DNA of 32,394 bases, from contig JAQUEL010000012.1 in NCBI GenBank assembly GCA_028685295.1, forward strand, positions 1 through 32,394. The letters run 5' to 3'. The notes beneath the pieces are model-generated. The model had not been told where the DNA came from. It was given only the letters and a program-made list of their open reading frames with translations, and did no database searches. Positions within the stretch are counted from its first letter, which is position 1, and the number at the start of each line of letters is the position of its first letter. Both the position numbers and the translations under genes were made by a program. Source of the DNA: a bacterium. Lineage in GTDB: Bacteria > UBP13 > UBA5359. This document shows positions 1-6,856 of the stretch, in pieces.

Positions 1-1
1 G

Positions 2-292
2 AAATTACTAATGATAAGCCTGGCTGGCTGCAGCATCCAGACTATCCAGTATATTCTGGGCAAATCAGGAGTTAAAATTGACGATATAAAGGCTATTGTA
101 ACCGGACAGCGCCGTATGAATGAGCACCCAACCATTTTGACCAGAATAGAACTGGAGTATCAAATAATGGGAAATAATCTGAACGCTTCTGCAATTGAGA
201 AGGCCATAAAGGCGGCGGAAGAAAAGATATGTCCGGTATGGGCGATGCTGGATGAGGGAATAGAAATAGAGTGGAAGTATACCATTAATTGA
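2..292 (+). CDS. OsmC/Ohr-like family protein, 5' partial
   Basis: The frame is open back to the left edge, so the gene begins outside the window. What remains is the C-terminal half of an OsmC-like fold. It has a Leu-Ala-Gly-Cys helix start near base 20, the position of the first redox-active Cys in this family, and a second Cys in an Ile-Cys-Pro-Val-Trp motif about 60 residues later, where OsmC/Ohr proteins carry the partner Cys. OsmC/Ohr proteins reduce organic hydroperoxides in the cytoplasm, but many OsmC-like members have no known substrate, so peroxidase activity is inferred only. The gene converges on the minus-strand aldolase to its right. Confidence 0.75.
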   Translation, partial: KLLMISLAGCSIQTIQYILGKSGVKIDDIKAIVTGQRRMNEHPTILTRIELEYQIMGNNLNASAIEKAIKAAEEKICPVWAMLDEGIEIEWKYTIN

Positions 293-373
293 TGTTAACA
301 AGCAGCTCATTACCATATTAGTCGGCACATGCCGCTTATGTGTGCTGTTGCATGGGGGTTTGAAATTTATTCT

Positions 374-1087
374 CTAATAATATAGTTCTTTCAGCCCTTT
401 AACTGCACCCGGCTTTCCGGTAAATGGTATGCCTCTGGTCTGCATGGTTCTCTCCAGGTTTTCAACTTCCTGTCGGGAAATTTCTTTCAGTTCAAATCCC
501 GCCCCTTTGGCATAGAGCAGACTGCGAGCGGTGCCCTCCAACAAATCCAACTTGCCGTAAGCTTCCATTATTCCACCGCGATTTAGGACCAGTACGCCGT
601 GGTTTTCCATGATAAAGGTGTTGTATTTATCCAGAAAGGGGGTGAAATTATTTGCCAGCTGCTCTGTTAACGGCTCGGCGTAAGGCACCACCGGTACGGG
701 ACCGCAATCGATAACCATCTCCGGATAGAAGGGGCGCATTAAAGGATTATCATCATCTATAACGGCGAAGGCACAGGCTGCCGGCGGATGTGCGTGGATG
801 ATGCTGCCGATATCGGGGCGCTGGTTGAAGATGTTGAGATACATCGGCATTTCTCCGGTTGGCTTGCGAGCGCTCTCGATAATTCGGCCTTCTATATCTA
901 TAAAGACCATATCGCAATCACGGACCAGGCCCTTGTTAAGGCGGGTGGGAGTTATCAGCAGAAGATTCTCTTCCAGCCTTACGGCCAGGTTGCCTCCTTC
1001 TGCCGTAACATATCCTCGGCTTGATAACAGGCTGCAGACGGCTACAGCCTCGCTTATGTTGTCGGCGTATTTTTGGCGTAGAATCAT
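374..1087 (-). CDS. Class II aldolase/adducin family protein (L-fuculose-phosphate aldolase type)
   Basis: The 237-residue product has the usual length for FucA/AraD-type enzymes. A Gly-Glu-Met-Pro-Met segment near residue 78 places the conserved Glu. A His-Ala-His-Pro-Pro motif near residue 98 and Glu-Asn-His-Gly-Val-Leu near residue 160 give the zinc-binding histidines. Class II aldolases cleave sugar phosphates such as L-fuculose-1-P or act on related pentulose phosphates; the exact substrate cannot be read from the sequence. An AAAGGAG ribosome-binding site lies about nine bases before the ATG. The gene stands alone on the minus strand. The UxaE-type epimerase and GH130 enzyme elsewhere in the window make a sugar or sugar-acid catabolic role plausible. 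Confidence 0.88.
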   Translation of the reverse strand: MILRQKYADNISEAVAVCSLLSSRGYVTAEGGNLAVRLEENLLLITPTRLNKGLVRDCDMVFIDIEGRIIESARKPTGEMPMYLNIFNQRPDIGSIIHAHPPAACAFAVIDDDNPLMRPFYPEMVIDCGPVPVVPYAEPLTEQLANNFTPFLDKYNTFIMENHGVLVLNRGGIMEAYGKLDLLEGTARSLLYAKGAGFELKEISRQEVENLERTMQTRGIPFTGKPGAVKGLKELYY

Positions 1088-1385
1088 TTGTTCGGTCTCC
1101 TTTCAGGCTACAGTCCGCTGATATTAAACCATAGATATAGGTTTGTGTGAAGGAGTTTTTATTTATGAAGGCAAAATTTGATAAACGGTCTCTCTTTCGA
1201 TAGAGGAGACAGAGGCTTTTTTCGGTACAGGCAAAACATGGGAGAAAAACGGCGCTCTATTTGTGAGATAGGTGCCGGCAATCACAGCTTTGAAGTTGAT
1301 TTTTAGCAACTAGAATAACGATGGGCAGCACTAATAGCCTTGGAAAACAACTTTTGTTCGTAGTATAATAAAAGCCTGCTTCGGT
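1088..1385. other. Intergenic stretch upstream of the aldolase and the NAGPA-like pseudogene
   Basis: No convincing gene is present. A 12-codon frame starts at the ATG at 1165 behind a GGAG site but stops immediately, and may be a remnant. Near the right end is a promoter-like pair, annotated separately. The aldolase ribosome-binding site lies at the left edge on the minus strand. Confidence 0.4.
1340..1369 (+). promoter_or_regulatory. Putative sigma-A-type promoter
   Basis: TTGGAA at 1340-1345 and TATAAT at 1364-1369 are separated by 18 bases. It points toward the decayed NAGPA-like gene and, beyond it, the Nif3-like gene, so it may still drive the nif3-sigma-kinase run. This is inferred from sequence match only. 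Confidence 0.4.
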
Positions 1386-1387
1386 TA

Positions 1388-1790
1388 TCGATGTTTATCG
1401 AAGTGGCAACGGCGGATACAGTTCTCTCTGGGAGATGACTGGAGGGTGTTCTTCAGGCTCTGATCGGTGGCTCCAGAGTGCTTAAGAACGGCAGTATCTG
1501 GGTAAAATCAAAGCAAGAAGGCTTCAAGGGAGGGGTTTTATCTCCGACCTTCAGGACTGCTATAGGCGTGTCTGCTGATAATCGCTTGCTGCCGATAGTT
1601 GCAGATAGACAACGCAAAGGATAGGGCGCCGGTATGTTTATTAAACCGACACGCCTGATGCGGCATGGACGCAATCGACACCATGGGGCTGGATAGCGGC
1701 GGCTTCAGCACCTTATACGCCGGCGACAGGACAGAGAATCGTTCTGCTGGAGGATCACAGCGTCTTGTCAAGTCTTGTATTGCTTGTTAT
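1388..1790 (+). pseudogene. Decayed phosphodiester glycosidase (NAGPA/DUF2233-like) gene
   Basis: Stitching two frames gives the ordered signature of the C-terminal part of the NAGPA domain. From 1460 the frame reads Ile-Gly-Gly-Ser then Val-Leu-Lys-Asn-Gly. A Phe-Arg-Thr-Ala-Ile-Gly-Val segment near 1550 matches the family's Arg-Thr-Ala-x-Gly-Val. From 1665 a different frame reads Met-Gly-Leu-Asp-Ser-Gly-Gly-Phe-Ser-Thr-Leu-Tyr, close to the Asn-Leu-Asp-Gly-Gly-Gly-Ser-Thr motif, followed by Gly-Gly-Ser-Gln-Arg. In-frame stops at 1436 and 1622 and a frame change near 1661-1667 break it. The N-terminal part is not recognisable. Family members act on exopolysaccharide or sugar-phosphodiester linkages; this copy should not make a functional protein. 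Confidence 0.7.
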
Positions 1791-1837
1791 GAAAAGATAA
1801 CAGGCGGGTTCTATTCCGCCTATAGAAGAGGTGGAAG

Positions 1838-2947
1838 ATGGCTGTAAAGGTTAAAAGGCTATTACGTATCATGGAGGAACTGGCTCCATCCAGGCTGACC
1901 TCCGAATGGGATAACACGGGCTTACAGGCGGGCCACCCTGAAAATAATATCGATCGCATAATGCTGACTTTGGATATCAATGGTGCGGTGGCTGAGGAAG
2001 CTGTACAGCGGCATGCTCAGGCTATAATAAGCCATCATCCTCTTATCTTCAAGCCTTTGTCTACGCTGCGTTCGGATAACCCTGTCGGGGCAGCATTATC
2101 AGTTCTCATCAGTCACGACATAGCTCTTATTTCAGCTCATACTAATCTTGATGCCTCCGTCGGCGGCGTCAATGATGCTTTGGCGGAGCTGCTCGGGCTG
2201 TTGGAGCTCAGGGTATTACAGCGAACAGAGGCTGAAGCTCTCTTCAAGCTGGTCGTATTTGTTCCCGTCGATGCCGTCAATGCGGTTAGGGAGGCTGTTT
2301 CTGATGCCGGCGCGGGGCATATAGGGCAGTATAGCCATTGCACTTTTATGGCCAGAGGAACGGGTACATTCAAGCCTTTGGAAGAGGCGCAGCCTTATCT
2401 CGGAGAAATAGGCCGTCTGGAGGAGGTGGATGAATACAGACTGGAAACGGTAGTTCCTGCATCCTCTCTGGATAGAGTGATAGCTGCTATGCGCAAAGCG
2501 CATCCTTATGAAGAGGTGGCTTATGACGTTTTTCGGTTGCAGCAAACAGGTATAGAGAGCGGTTTAGGCCGTTACGGGCGATTACCGCAGGAGAAACGTC
2601 TGGATGAACTGGCCGGAGAGATCCGGAGCCTTCTGGGCGTTGAATATCTGAGAATAGTAGGAGATGCAGAGCGTATTATAAAAAAAGTGGCGGTTTGCGG
2701 CGGTAGTGGAGGAAGACTTATAGAACGTGCTGTAGATCGCCAGGCAGACCTGCTTCTGACCGGCGATATTAAGTATCATGAGGCTCAGCAGGCGGAGGCC
2801 CTAGGCCTGGCATTGATTGATGCAGGGCATGCCGCTACGGAGAGACCGGTTGTTTTCAGGCTTAGGGATAGCCTGCAGCAAAGGCTTAGCGACGAAGTTG
2901 AAATCTTGATATCGTCGGTGGTAACCGATCCTATAAGGTTGTTCTGA
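1838..2947 (+). CDS. Nif3-like dinuclear metal center protein (YqfO type)
   Basis: The 369-residue product matches the long form of the family (B. subtilis YqfO type), in which a PII-like domain is inserted between two NIF3 halves. The N-terminal half contains Trp-Asp-Asn-Thr-Gly-Leu near residue 24, the metal-binding pair His66-His67 in Ser-His-His-Pro-Leu, and Asp105 in Asn-Leu-Asp-Ala. Residues of about 130-235 form the inserted domain. The C-terminal half carries Gly-Asp-Ile-Lys-Tyr-His-Glu and Asp-Ala-Gly-His-Ala, which supply further metal ligands. The cellular role of the family is unsettled; it has been linked to GTP cyclohydrolase I and to metal-dependent hydrolysis. A GAGGTGG site precedes the ATG. 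A small GC-rich hairpin at 1802-1821 lies just upstream. Confidence 0.93.
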   Translation: MAVKVKRLLRIMEELAPSRLTSEWDNTGLQAGHPENNIDRIMLTLDINGAVAEEAVQRHAQAIISHHPLIFKPLSTLRSDNPVGAALSVLISHDIALISAHTNLDASVGGVNDALAELLGLLELRVLQRTEAEALFKLVVFVPVDAVNAVREAVSDAGAGHIGQYSHCTFMARGTGTFKPLEEAQPYLGEIGRLEEVDEYRLETVVPASSLDRVIAAMRKAHPYEEVAYDVFRLQQTGIESGLGRYGRLPQEKRLDELAGEIRSLLGVEYLRIVGDAERIIKKVAVCGGSGGRLIERAVDRQADLLLTGDIKYHEAQQAEALGLALIDAGHAATERPVVFRLRDSLQQRLSDEVEILISSVVTDPIRLF

Positions 2948-2979
2948 CAGCATTAAATTAATTAATGGAGGAATTTGCC

Positions 2980-3654
2980 ATGCGAATGGCGAAAGAGGAT
3001 ATAACCTATTGGTTGGTATATTCCGATAACCGGATAAATGCCTGGTCAGAATTGCCTGAAGAGGAGGTTGTGTATGCCGCCGCCGGCGGCAACGAGCGTG
3101 CCTGTGAGTATATTTTAAATAAATACAGGGGTCTTGTTTACAGAAACATACGATCGTATTATCTCAGAGGAGCCGAGCGTGAGGATCTGATGCAGGAGGG
3201 AATGATCGGCCTTTTAAGCGCTATCAGGGATTACGACCCCCGGAAGCATTCATCTTTTCATTTTTTTGCCGCCCTCTGCATCCGGCGCCAGGTTCTTACA
3301 GCCGTAAAAGGAGCCAACCGGCGTAAGCATGTACCGCTCAACACTTCCAGATCGATTGATGCCCTATGCGGCAGCGATAATGGAGATAAAGCGATGCATG
3401 AGCATCTGGCTGTTGCCGGTAGTGATGATCCGGAAACATTGCTTATAGGCTCTGAGTTTATCAGACTTTTGAAAGTCAATTTGGAGAAAGTCCTATCGCC
3501 TCTGGAGCATAGAGTGCTACTTTCCTACATTGATGGTAAGAGCTACAAGCAAATTGCTATTGAGATAAGCCGATCCGAGAAATCTGTAGACAATGCCCTT
3601 GCCAGAATAAAGAGCAAGGCTTCCAGAATAGTGACCTGGATATACCGGGATTAA
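2980..3654 (+). CDS. sigH: SigH-like RNA polymerase sigma factor
   Basis: I chose ATG 2980 because GGAGG lies eight bases before it; the earlier in-frame ATG at 2965 overlaps that ribosome-binding site. The 224-residue protein has sigma-70 region 2 with Asp-Leu-Met-Gln-Glu-Gly-Met-Ile-Gly-Leu and Phe-Ala-Ala-Leu-Cys-Ile-Arg-Arg-Gln, then Lys-His-Val-Pro-Leu-Asn as in B. subtilis SigH. Region 4 ends in a helix-turn-helix with Ser-Tyr-Lys-Gln-Ile-Ala and Ser-Val-Asp-Asn-Ala-Leu. SigH directs stationary-phase and early sporulation genes. The locus differs from the common sigH neighbourhood near secE/nusG, so this could be a second SigH-like factor rather than the orthologue. The kinase gene follows after 17 bases, suggesting co-transcription. 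Confidence 0.82.
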   Translation: MRMAKEDITYWLVYSDNRINAWSELPEEEVVYAAAGGNERACEYILNKYRGLVYRNIRSYYLRGAEREDLMQEGMIGLLSAIRDYDPRKHSSFHFFAALCIRRQVLTAVKGANRRKHVPLNTSRSIDALCGSDNGDKAMHEHLAVAGSDDPETLLIGSEFIRLLKVNLEKVLSPLEHRVLLSYIDGKSYKQIAIEISRSEKSVDNALARIKSKASRIVTWIYRD

Positions 3655-3671
3655 CTGGGGCCATAAGGCAG

Positions 3672-4499
3672 GTGAAGGTATTGTCTGCGACATTGGCATC
3701 GGGCAGCGTGCTGCGTCGACGCTATCGCATATTGCAGTTATTGGGACAAGGCGCCGTTGGTGCCGTATATAAATCGGAAGAGATAAAGACAGGTGATTTA
3801 TGGGCTGTAAAGCAAGCTCTTCCGCAGAATGGCCGCCAGGCTGTCAGGGCTTTGCGGCATGAGGGTGCTATTTTATCATATCTGAACCATCCCAGAATAC
3901 CGGCTTTAAAGGAGAGGTTCTCCATTTGGGGCAGATATTATATGGTACGGCAATTTATTCAGGGTGTCAGTTTGAAAGATATGGTAGAAGGGCATTCATT
4001 GCCGTCGGAGAGGAATGTTCTGGATTGGTCCATACAGGTGGCGGAGGTGCTTACCTACTTGCATAGCCTGTCGGTGCCGGTAGTGGTGGCTGACCTCAAA
4101 CCCAGCAATATGTTATTGGATGATAATGGTGCTGTTCACCTGGTGGATCTGGGTTTGGCCGGGTTCTATAGGAACGGCTCTTCCGATCATACAGGAGGAA
4201 CGCCGGGTTATGCTGCGCCGGAGCAATTTGTGGGACATGTTGGGCCGCGCTCGGATATTTATTCCCTGGGAGCCACCATGTATTACCTGCTTACCGGTAG
4301 AAAGCTGGAAAGGCGCCAGCCTAACGTCAGCTTTGCCTCTCCACTTGAACTGAGATCGGAGCTGACTCCCGGAATAAGTAATATAGTGATGAAAGCGCTG
4401 TCATATAATTTGGGCGATAGATTTGTCTCCGTATCGGAGATGAAGGAACGGCTGGTTATACAGGCGGCAATGTTGTCTGCACTGAAAGAAGCAGAGTAA
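3672..4499 (+). CDS. Hanks-type Ser/Thr protein kinase, catalytic domain only, non-RD
   Basis: The product (275 residues from the GTG start) is a kinase domain with no transmembrane or PASTA extension. The glycine loop Gly25-x-Gly-x-x-Gly30 is followed by Val-Tyr, Lys47 is the VAIK-type lysine, and Glu64 is the likely helix-C partner. The catalytic loop reads Val-Ala-Asp141-Leu-Lys143-Pro-Ser-Asn146, so Asp, Lys and Asn are kept but the usual Arg of HRD is Ala. The magnesium motif is Asp159-Leu-Gly instead of DFG. Gly-Thr-Pro-Gly-Tyr-Ala-Ala-Pro-Glu marks the activation segment. Non-RD kinases generally do not depend on activation-loop phosphorylation. It sits 17 bases after the SigH-like gene; a regulatory link is inferred from position only. 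The start is uncertain because the ribosome-binding site is weak. Confidence 0.87.
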   Translation: MKVLSATLASGSVLRRRYRILQLLGQGAVGAVYKSEEIKTGDLWAVKQALPQNGRQAVRALRHEGAILSYLNHPRIPALKERFSIWGRYYMVRQFIQGVSLKDMVEGHSLPSERNVLDWSIQVAEVLTYLHSLSVPVVVADLKPSNMLLDDNGAVHLVDLGLAGFYRNGSSDHTGGTPGYAAPEQFVGHVGPRSDIYSLGATMYYLLTGRKLERRQPNVSFASPLELRSELTPGISNIVMKALSYNLGDRFVSVSEMKERLVIQAAMLSALKEAE

Positions 4500-4524
4500 C
4501 GAGCCGGTTGAAGGAGCGACTTGA

Positions 4525-4938
4525 ATGGGGGAAGCAAAACTATATACGGACGGTGGAGCCAGAGGCAACCCCGGTCCTGCCGGCATAGGGTTTGTGCTTC
4601 TGGACAGCGATGACAAGTTGCTGGCGGAAGAGGGTCGGTATATAGGTGAAGCTACTAATAATGTGGCCGAGTACCGGGCTTTGCTTCTGGGTTTGGAGTG
4701 GGCGTTGGCGCGGGGAATAGATAGATTGGAGGTCTATTCCGATAGTGAATTGATGGTGCGCCAACTCAAGGGAGAGTATAAGGTAAGGAATGACGGACTG
4801 ATACCTCTTTATCAGGAGGCGCTGAGAATCACCCGACGGTTTTTCTCGATATCTTTCACGCATATCCCTCGTGCTAAAAACCGCCGGGCGGATAAACTCG
4901 TCAACCGGGCTGTGGATAAGGCTTTGGCTCGTTGCTGA
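4525..4938 (+). CDS. Ribonuclease HI-like protein
   Basis: The 137-residue single-domain protein starts at an ATG about ten bases after AAGGAG. The catalytic carboxylates of the RNase H fold are all visible: Asp9 in Tyr-Thr-Asp-Gly-Gly, Glu49 in Asn-Asn-Val-Ala-Glu-Tyr, Asp73 in Tyr-Ser-Asp-Ser-Glu, and Asp123 in Arg-Arg-Ala-Asp-Lys. It lacks the basic-protrusion loop of E. coli RnhA and resembles the short Gram-positive YpeP-like and archaeal group. Such enzymes cut the RNA strand of RNA-DNA hybrids. It closes the nif3-sigma-kinase run and is followed directly by the rnpB promoter. Confidence 0.88.
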   Translation: MGEAKLYTDGGARGNPGPAGIGFVLLDSDDKLLAEEGRYIGEATNNVAEYRALLLGLEWALARGIDRLEVYSDSELMVRQLKGEYKVRNDGLIPLYQEALRITRRFFSISFTHIPRAKNRRADKLVNRAVDKALARC

Positions 4939-4967
4939 TTGTGATCGCGCTTTGATTCGGGTATAAT
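4939..4967 (+). promoter_or_regulatory. rnpB promoter
   Basis: TTGTGA at 4939-4944 and TATAAT at 4962-4967 have a 17-base spacer, and the predicted 5' end of RNase P RNA lies seven bases downstream. The -35 element begins immediately after the RNase HI-like stop codon. Confidence 0.75.
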
Positions 4968-4973
4968 AACTAC

Positions 4974-5390
4974 GAGAGCAGATCGGGTGGTCGCGGGCGG
5001 CTGATGCCGTTCGAGGAAAGTCCGGGCTCCATAGGGCAGGGTGCTGGATAACGTCCAGCGGGGGCGACCCCAGGGAAAGTGCCACAGAAAACAAACCGCC
5101 GCCTTAGGGCGGTAAGGGTGAAAAGGTGTCGGTAAGAGCGCACCAGCGGATGGGTGACCATCCGGCTTGGTAAACCCCACCCGGAGCAAGATCAAATAGG
5201 AGAGAATCCGCTCAGGCGGATAGCGGTGGCCCACCGGACTCTCGGGTATGATCGCTACCGGCCGTCGTGTCGCTGAGAACCGCAAGGTTCAAGGCGGAAA
5301 GGCCGACGAGGCGATAGGTAACTATCGTCCCAGATAGATGACCACTGTCTCGCAAGGGATACAGAACCCGGCTTACAGGTCTGCTCTCAC
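4974..5390 (+). ncRNA. rnpB: RNase P RNA (type A)
   Basis: This is the catalytic RNA of RNase P, which removes 5' leaders from pre-tRNAs. The conserved blocks occur in order: GAGGAAAGTCCGGGCTCC in the 5' part, AGTGCCACAGAAA, GGTAAGAGCGCACCAG, GTAAACCCCAC then GGAGCAAGA, and near the 3' end AGATAGATGACCAC and ACAGAACCCGGCTTACAG. The P1 helix is visible because GAGAGCAGA at the 5' end pairs with TCTGCTCTC at 5380-5388. A run of five T follows at 5391-5395 and may help termination. The length of about 415 bases and the layout of an extended specificity domain fit the ancestral type A form rather than the Bacillus type B form. Ends are accurate to a few bases. Confidence 0.97.
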
Positions 5391-5420
5391 TTTTTGAGAT
5401 ATGTTGGGGCGGGATCCTCT

Positions 5421-6809
5421 TTGAATTCCGATAACGATAACCTAAAAGATCAATTGACAAAAGCGCAGCAACGTCATGGGCAGCGCAATATCACCGCCAC
5501 CTCAATTTTCAGCATAATATACTTTTATTCAGTAAATGCTACGGTTCTCAATCTCTTTGCTGTCAAAATAGGCATGCCTCCGGATAAAGTGGGTCTGATG
5601 AACTCTTTTGTTTCTCTGTTTGCCATAGTACAGCTTTTTCTGGCGAATGCCCTTGAAAGAGATGGTAAACGGCGTTATGTACTGTCGTTTTATGGTTTGC
5701 AGGCACTTTGTGCCTTTGCCTTCCCATTAATACCTTTAATCTATCATTATTTAGGCAGCGTTCAGGCTATAAATGCATTGCTGCTGGTCACTGCTGCCGC
5801 TGCTATGTTCGGCAACCTGGGCCAGGCAGGATGGTTCCCGCTGATCAGGGATTCTGTTCCGGATGCAATAACCGGGCGCTTCTTCGCCCGAATGAGAACA
5901 GCCTGGCAGATAGCCGGCACCCTCTATCTTATTCTTACAGGCATATATCTGGGCAGTGAGCCTTCTATGGCCAGGTTTTCAGTTGTTTTTGCTATCGGTT
6001 TTATCGCGGCGATCGTCAGACAATTTTTTATTTTACGTATACCCGAACGAAAGGTCAATCCTGAAGCCGAAGAAACCAGCCTGGCACAGGCTTTGGTCAT
6101 GCCGCTGCGGGATCGTAATTACAGACGCTATCTTCTCTTTTCCATGGCGCTCTTTTTTGCTGTAGGTTTTGTAACACCATTTATTGTAGTGTACATGAAA
6201 AGTTGTCTTAAGCTGCCATCTGGGATGGTGGCCGTTATTTCTGCCATGGAGGCCGCCGGAGCTGTTGTTACACTCATACTCTGGGGGAAGATATCGGACA
6301 GGTACGGCCAACGCAGTGTCTTTGGATTATCAGCCTTTCTTCTTGGGTTGACGACATTAGCCTGGGCCGTTATTTACGGAGAGGGGGTGGCATTGATTTT
6401 TTCAGCAGCGCTGGTAAGCTTGCTCCGTGGAGCCGCTATTGCCGGCATCAATCTGGGACAGATTAGTTACAGTATGCGGGTTGCACCGCATATCAAAGGT
6501 GCTTCCTACGTCATAGCCGCATTTATAGCCAGTGGAACGGCTTTGGGCCTGGGTCCGATTATCGGAGGCAAGGCAATACTCTTTATGGATAATAATGCAA
6601 GCGTTCTGTATAGCGGTAGTTCATCTTATAGTATCTTGTTTCTGACGGATGTTCTGCTGATAATAGCAGCTATGGTGCTGAAAAAACGTATAAATTGGGA
6701 AGGGGATTTGGCCTCGATAGGCATGGCCGGTCGAATGGGAAAGACAGCCGTAGGCAAGCTGACAGAGATATCCTTTTTCGGCAGGCAGGATAAGGAAACT
6801 CCCGAATAG
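5421..6809 (+). CDS. Major facilitator superfamily transporter
   Basis: A long hydrophobic protein of about 460 residues with roughly 12 predicted membrane segments. A Gly-Lys-Ile-Ser-Asp-Arg-Tyr-Gly-Gln-Arg stretch near residue 290 is the loop motif typical of MFS permeases between helices 8 and 9. The substrate is not evident. The frame is open from TTG 5394, but that codon lies in the T-run after rnpB. TTG 5421 is more plausible, although its ribosome-binding site is poor. The next gene encodes a tagaturonate epimerase 47 bases downstream, so a hexuronate or sugar-acid substrate is a reasonable guess, not shown by sequence. Confidence 0.85.
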   Translation: MNSDNDNLKDQLTKAQQRHGQRNITATSIFSIIYFYSVNATVLNLFAVKIGMPPDKVGLMNSFVSLFAIVQLFLANALERDGKRRYVLSFYGLQALCAFAFPLIPLIYHYLGSVQAINALLLVTAAAAMFGNLGQAGWFPLIRDSVPDAITGRFFARMRTAWQIAGTLYLILTGIYLGSEPSMARFSVVFAIGFIAAIVRQFFILRIPERKVNPEAEETSLAQALVMPLRDRNYRRYLLFSMALFFAVGFVTPFIVVYMKSCLKLPSGMVAVISAMEAAGAVVTLILWGKISDRYGQRSVFGLSAFLLGLTTLAWAVIYGEGVALIFSAALVSLLRGAAIAGINLGQISYSMRVAPHIKGASYVIAAFIASGTALGLGPIIGGKAILFMDNNASVLYSGSSSYSILFLTDVLLIIAAMVLKKRINWEGDLASIGMAGRMGKTAVGKLTEISFFGRQDKETPE

Positions 6810-6856
6810 AATAAGTAAAGACGATTATTGATTTCTCAAGGAATGGAGTAAAAAGC

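Noticed and set aside
1165-1203. Short frame of 12 codons starting at ATG with a GGAG site
   Set aside because: It is too short to support as a gene and has no recognisable sequence.
1802-1821. GC-rich hairpin before the Nif3-like gene considered as a terminator
   Set aside because: The stem is only six base pairs, has no T-run and directly precedes the ribosome-binding site, so it was not listed as a terminator.
4540-5285. Overlapping minus-strand frames of 184 and 157 codons
   Set aside because: They lie opposite the RNase HI-like gene and rnpB, both strongly supported, and their translations show no recognisable domain.
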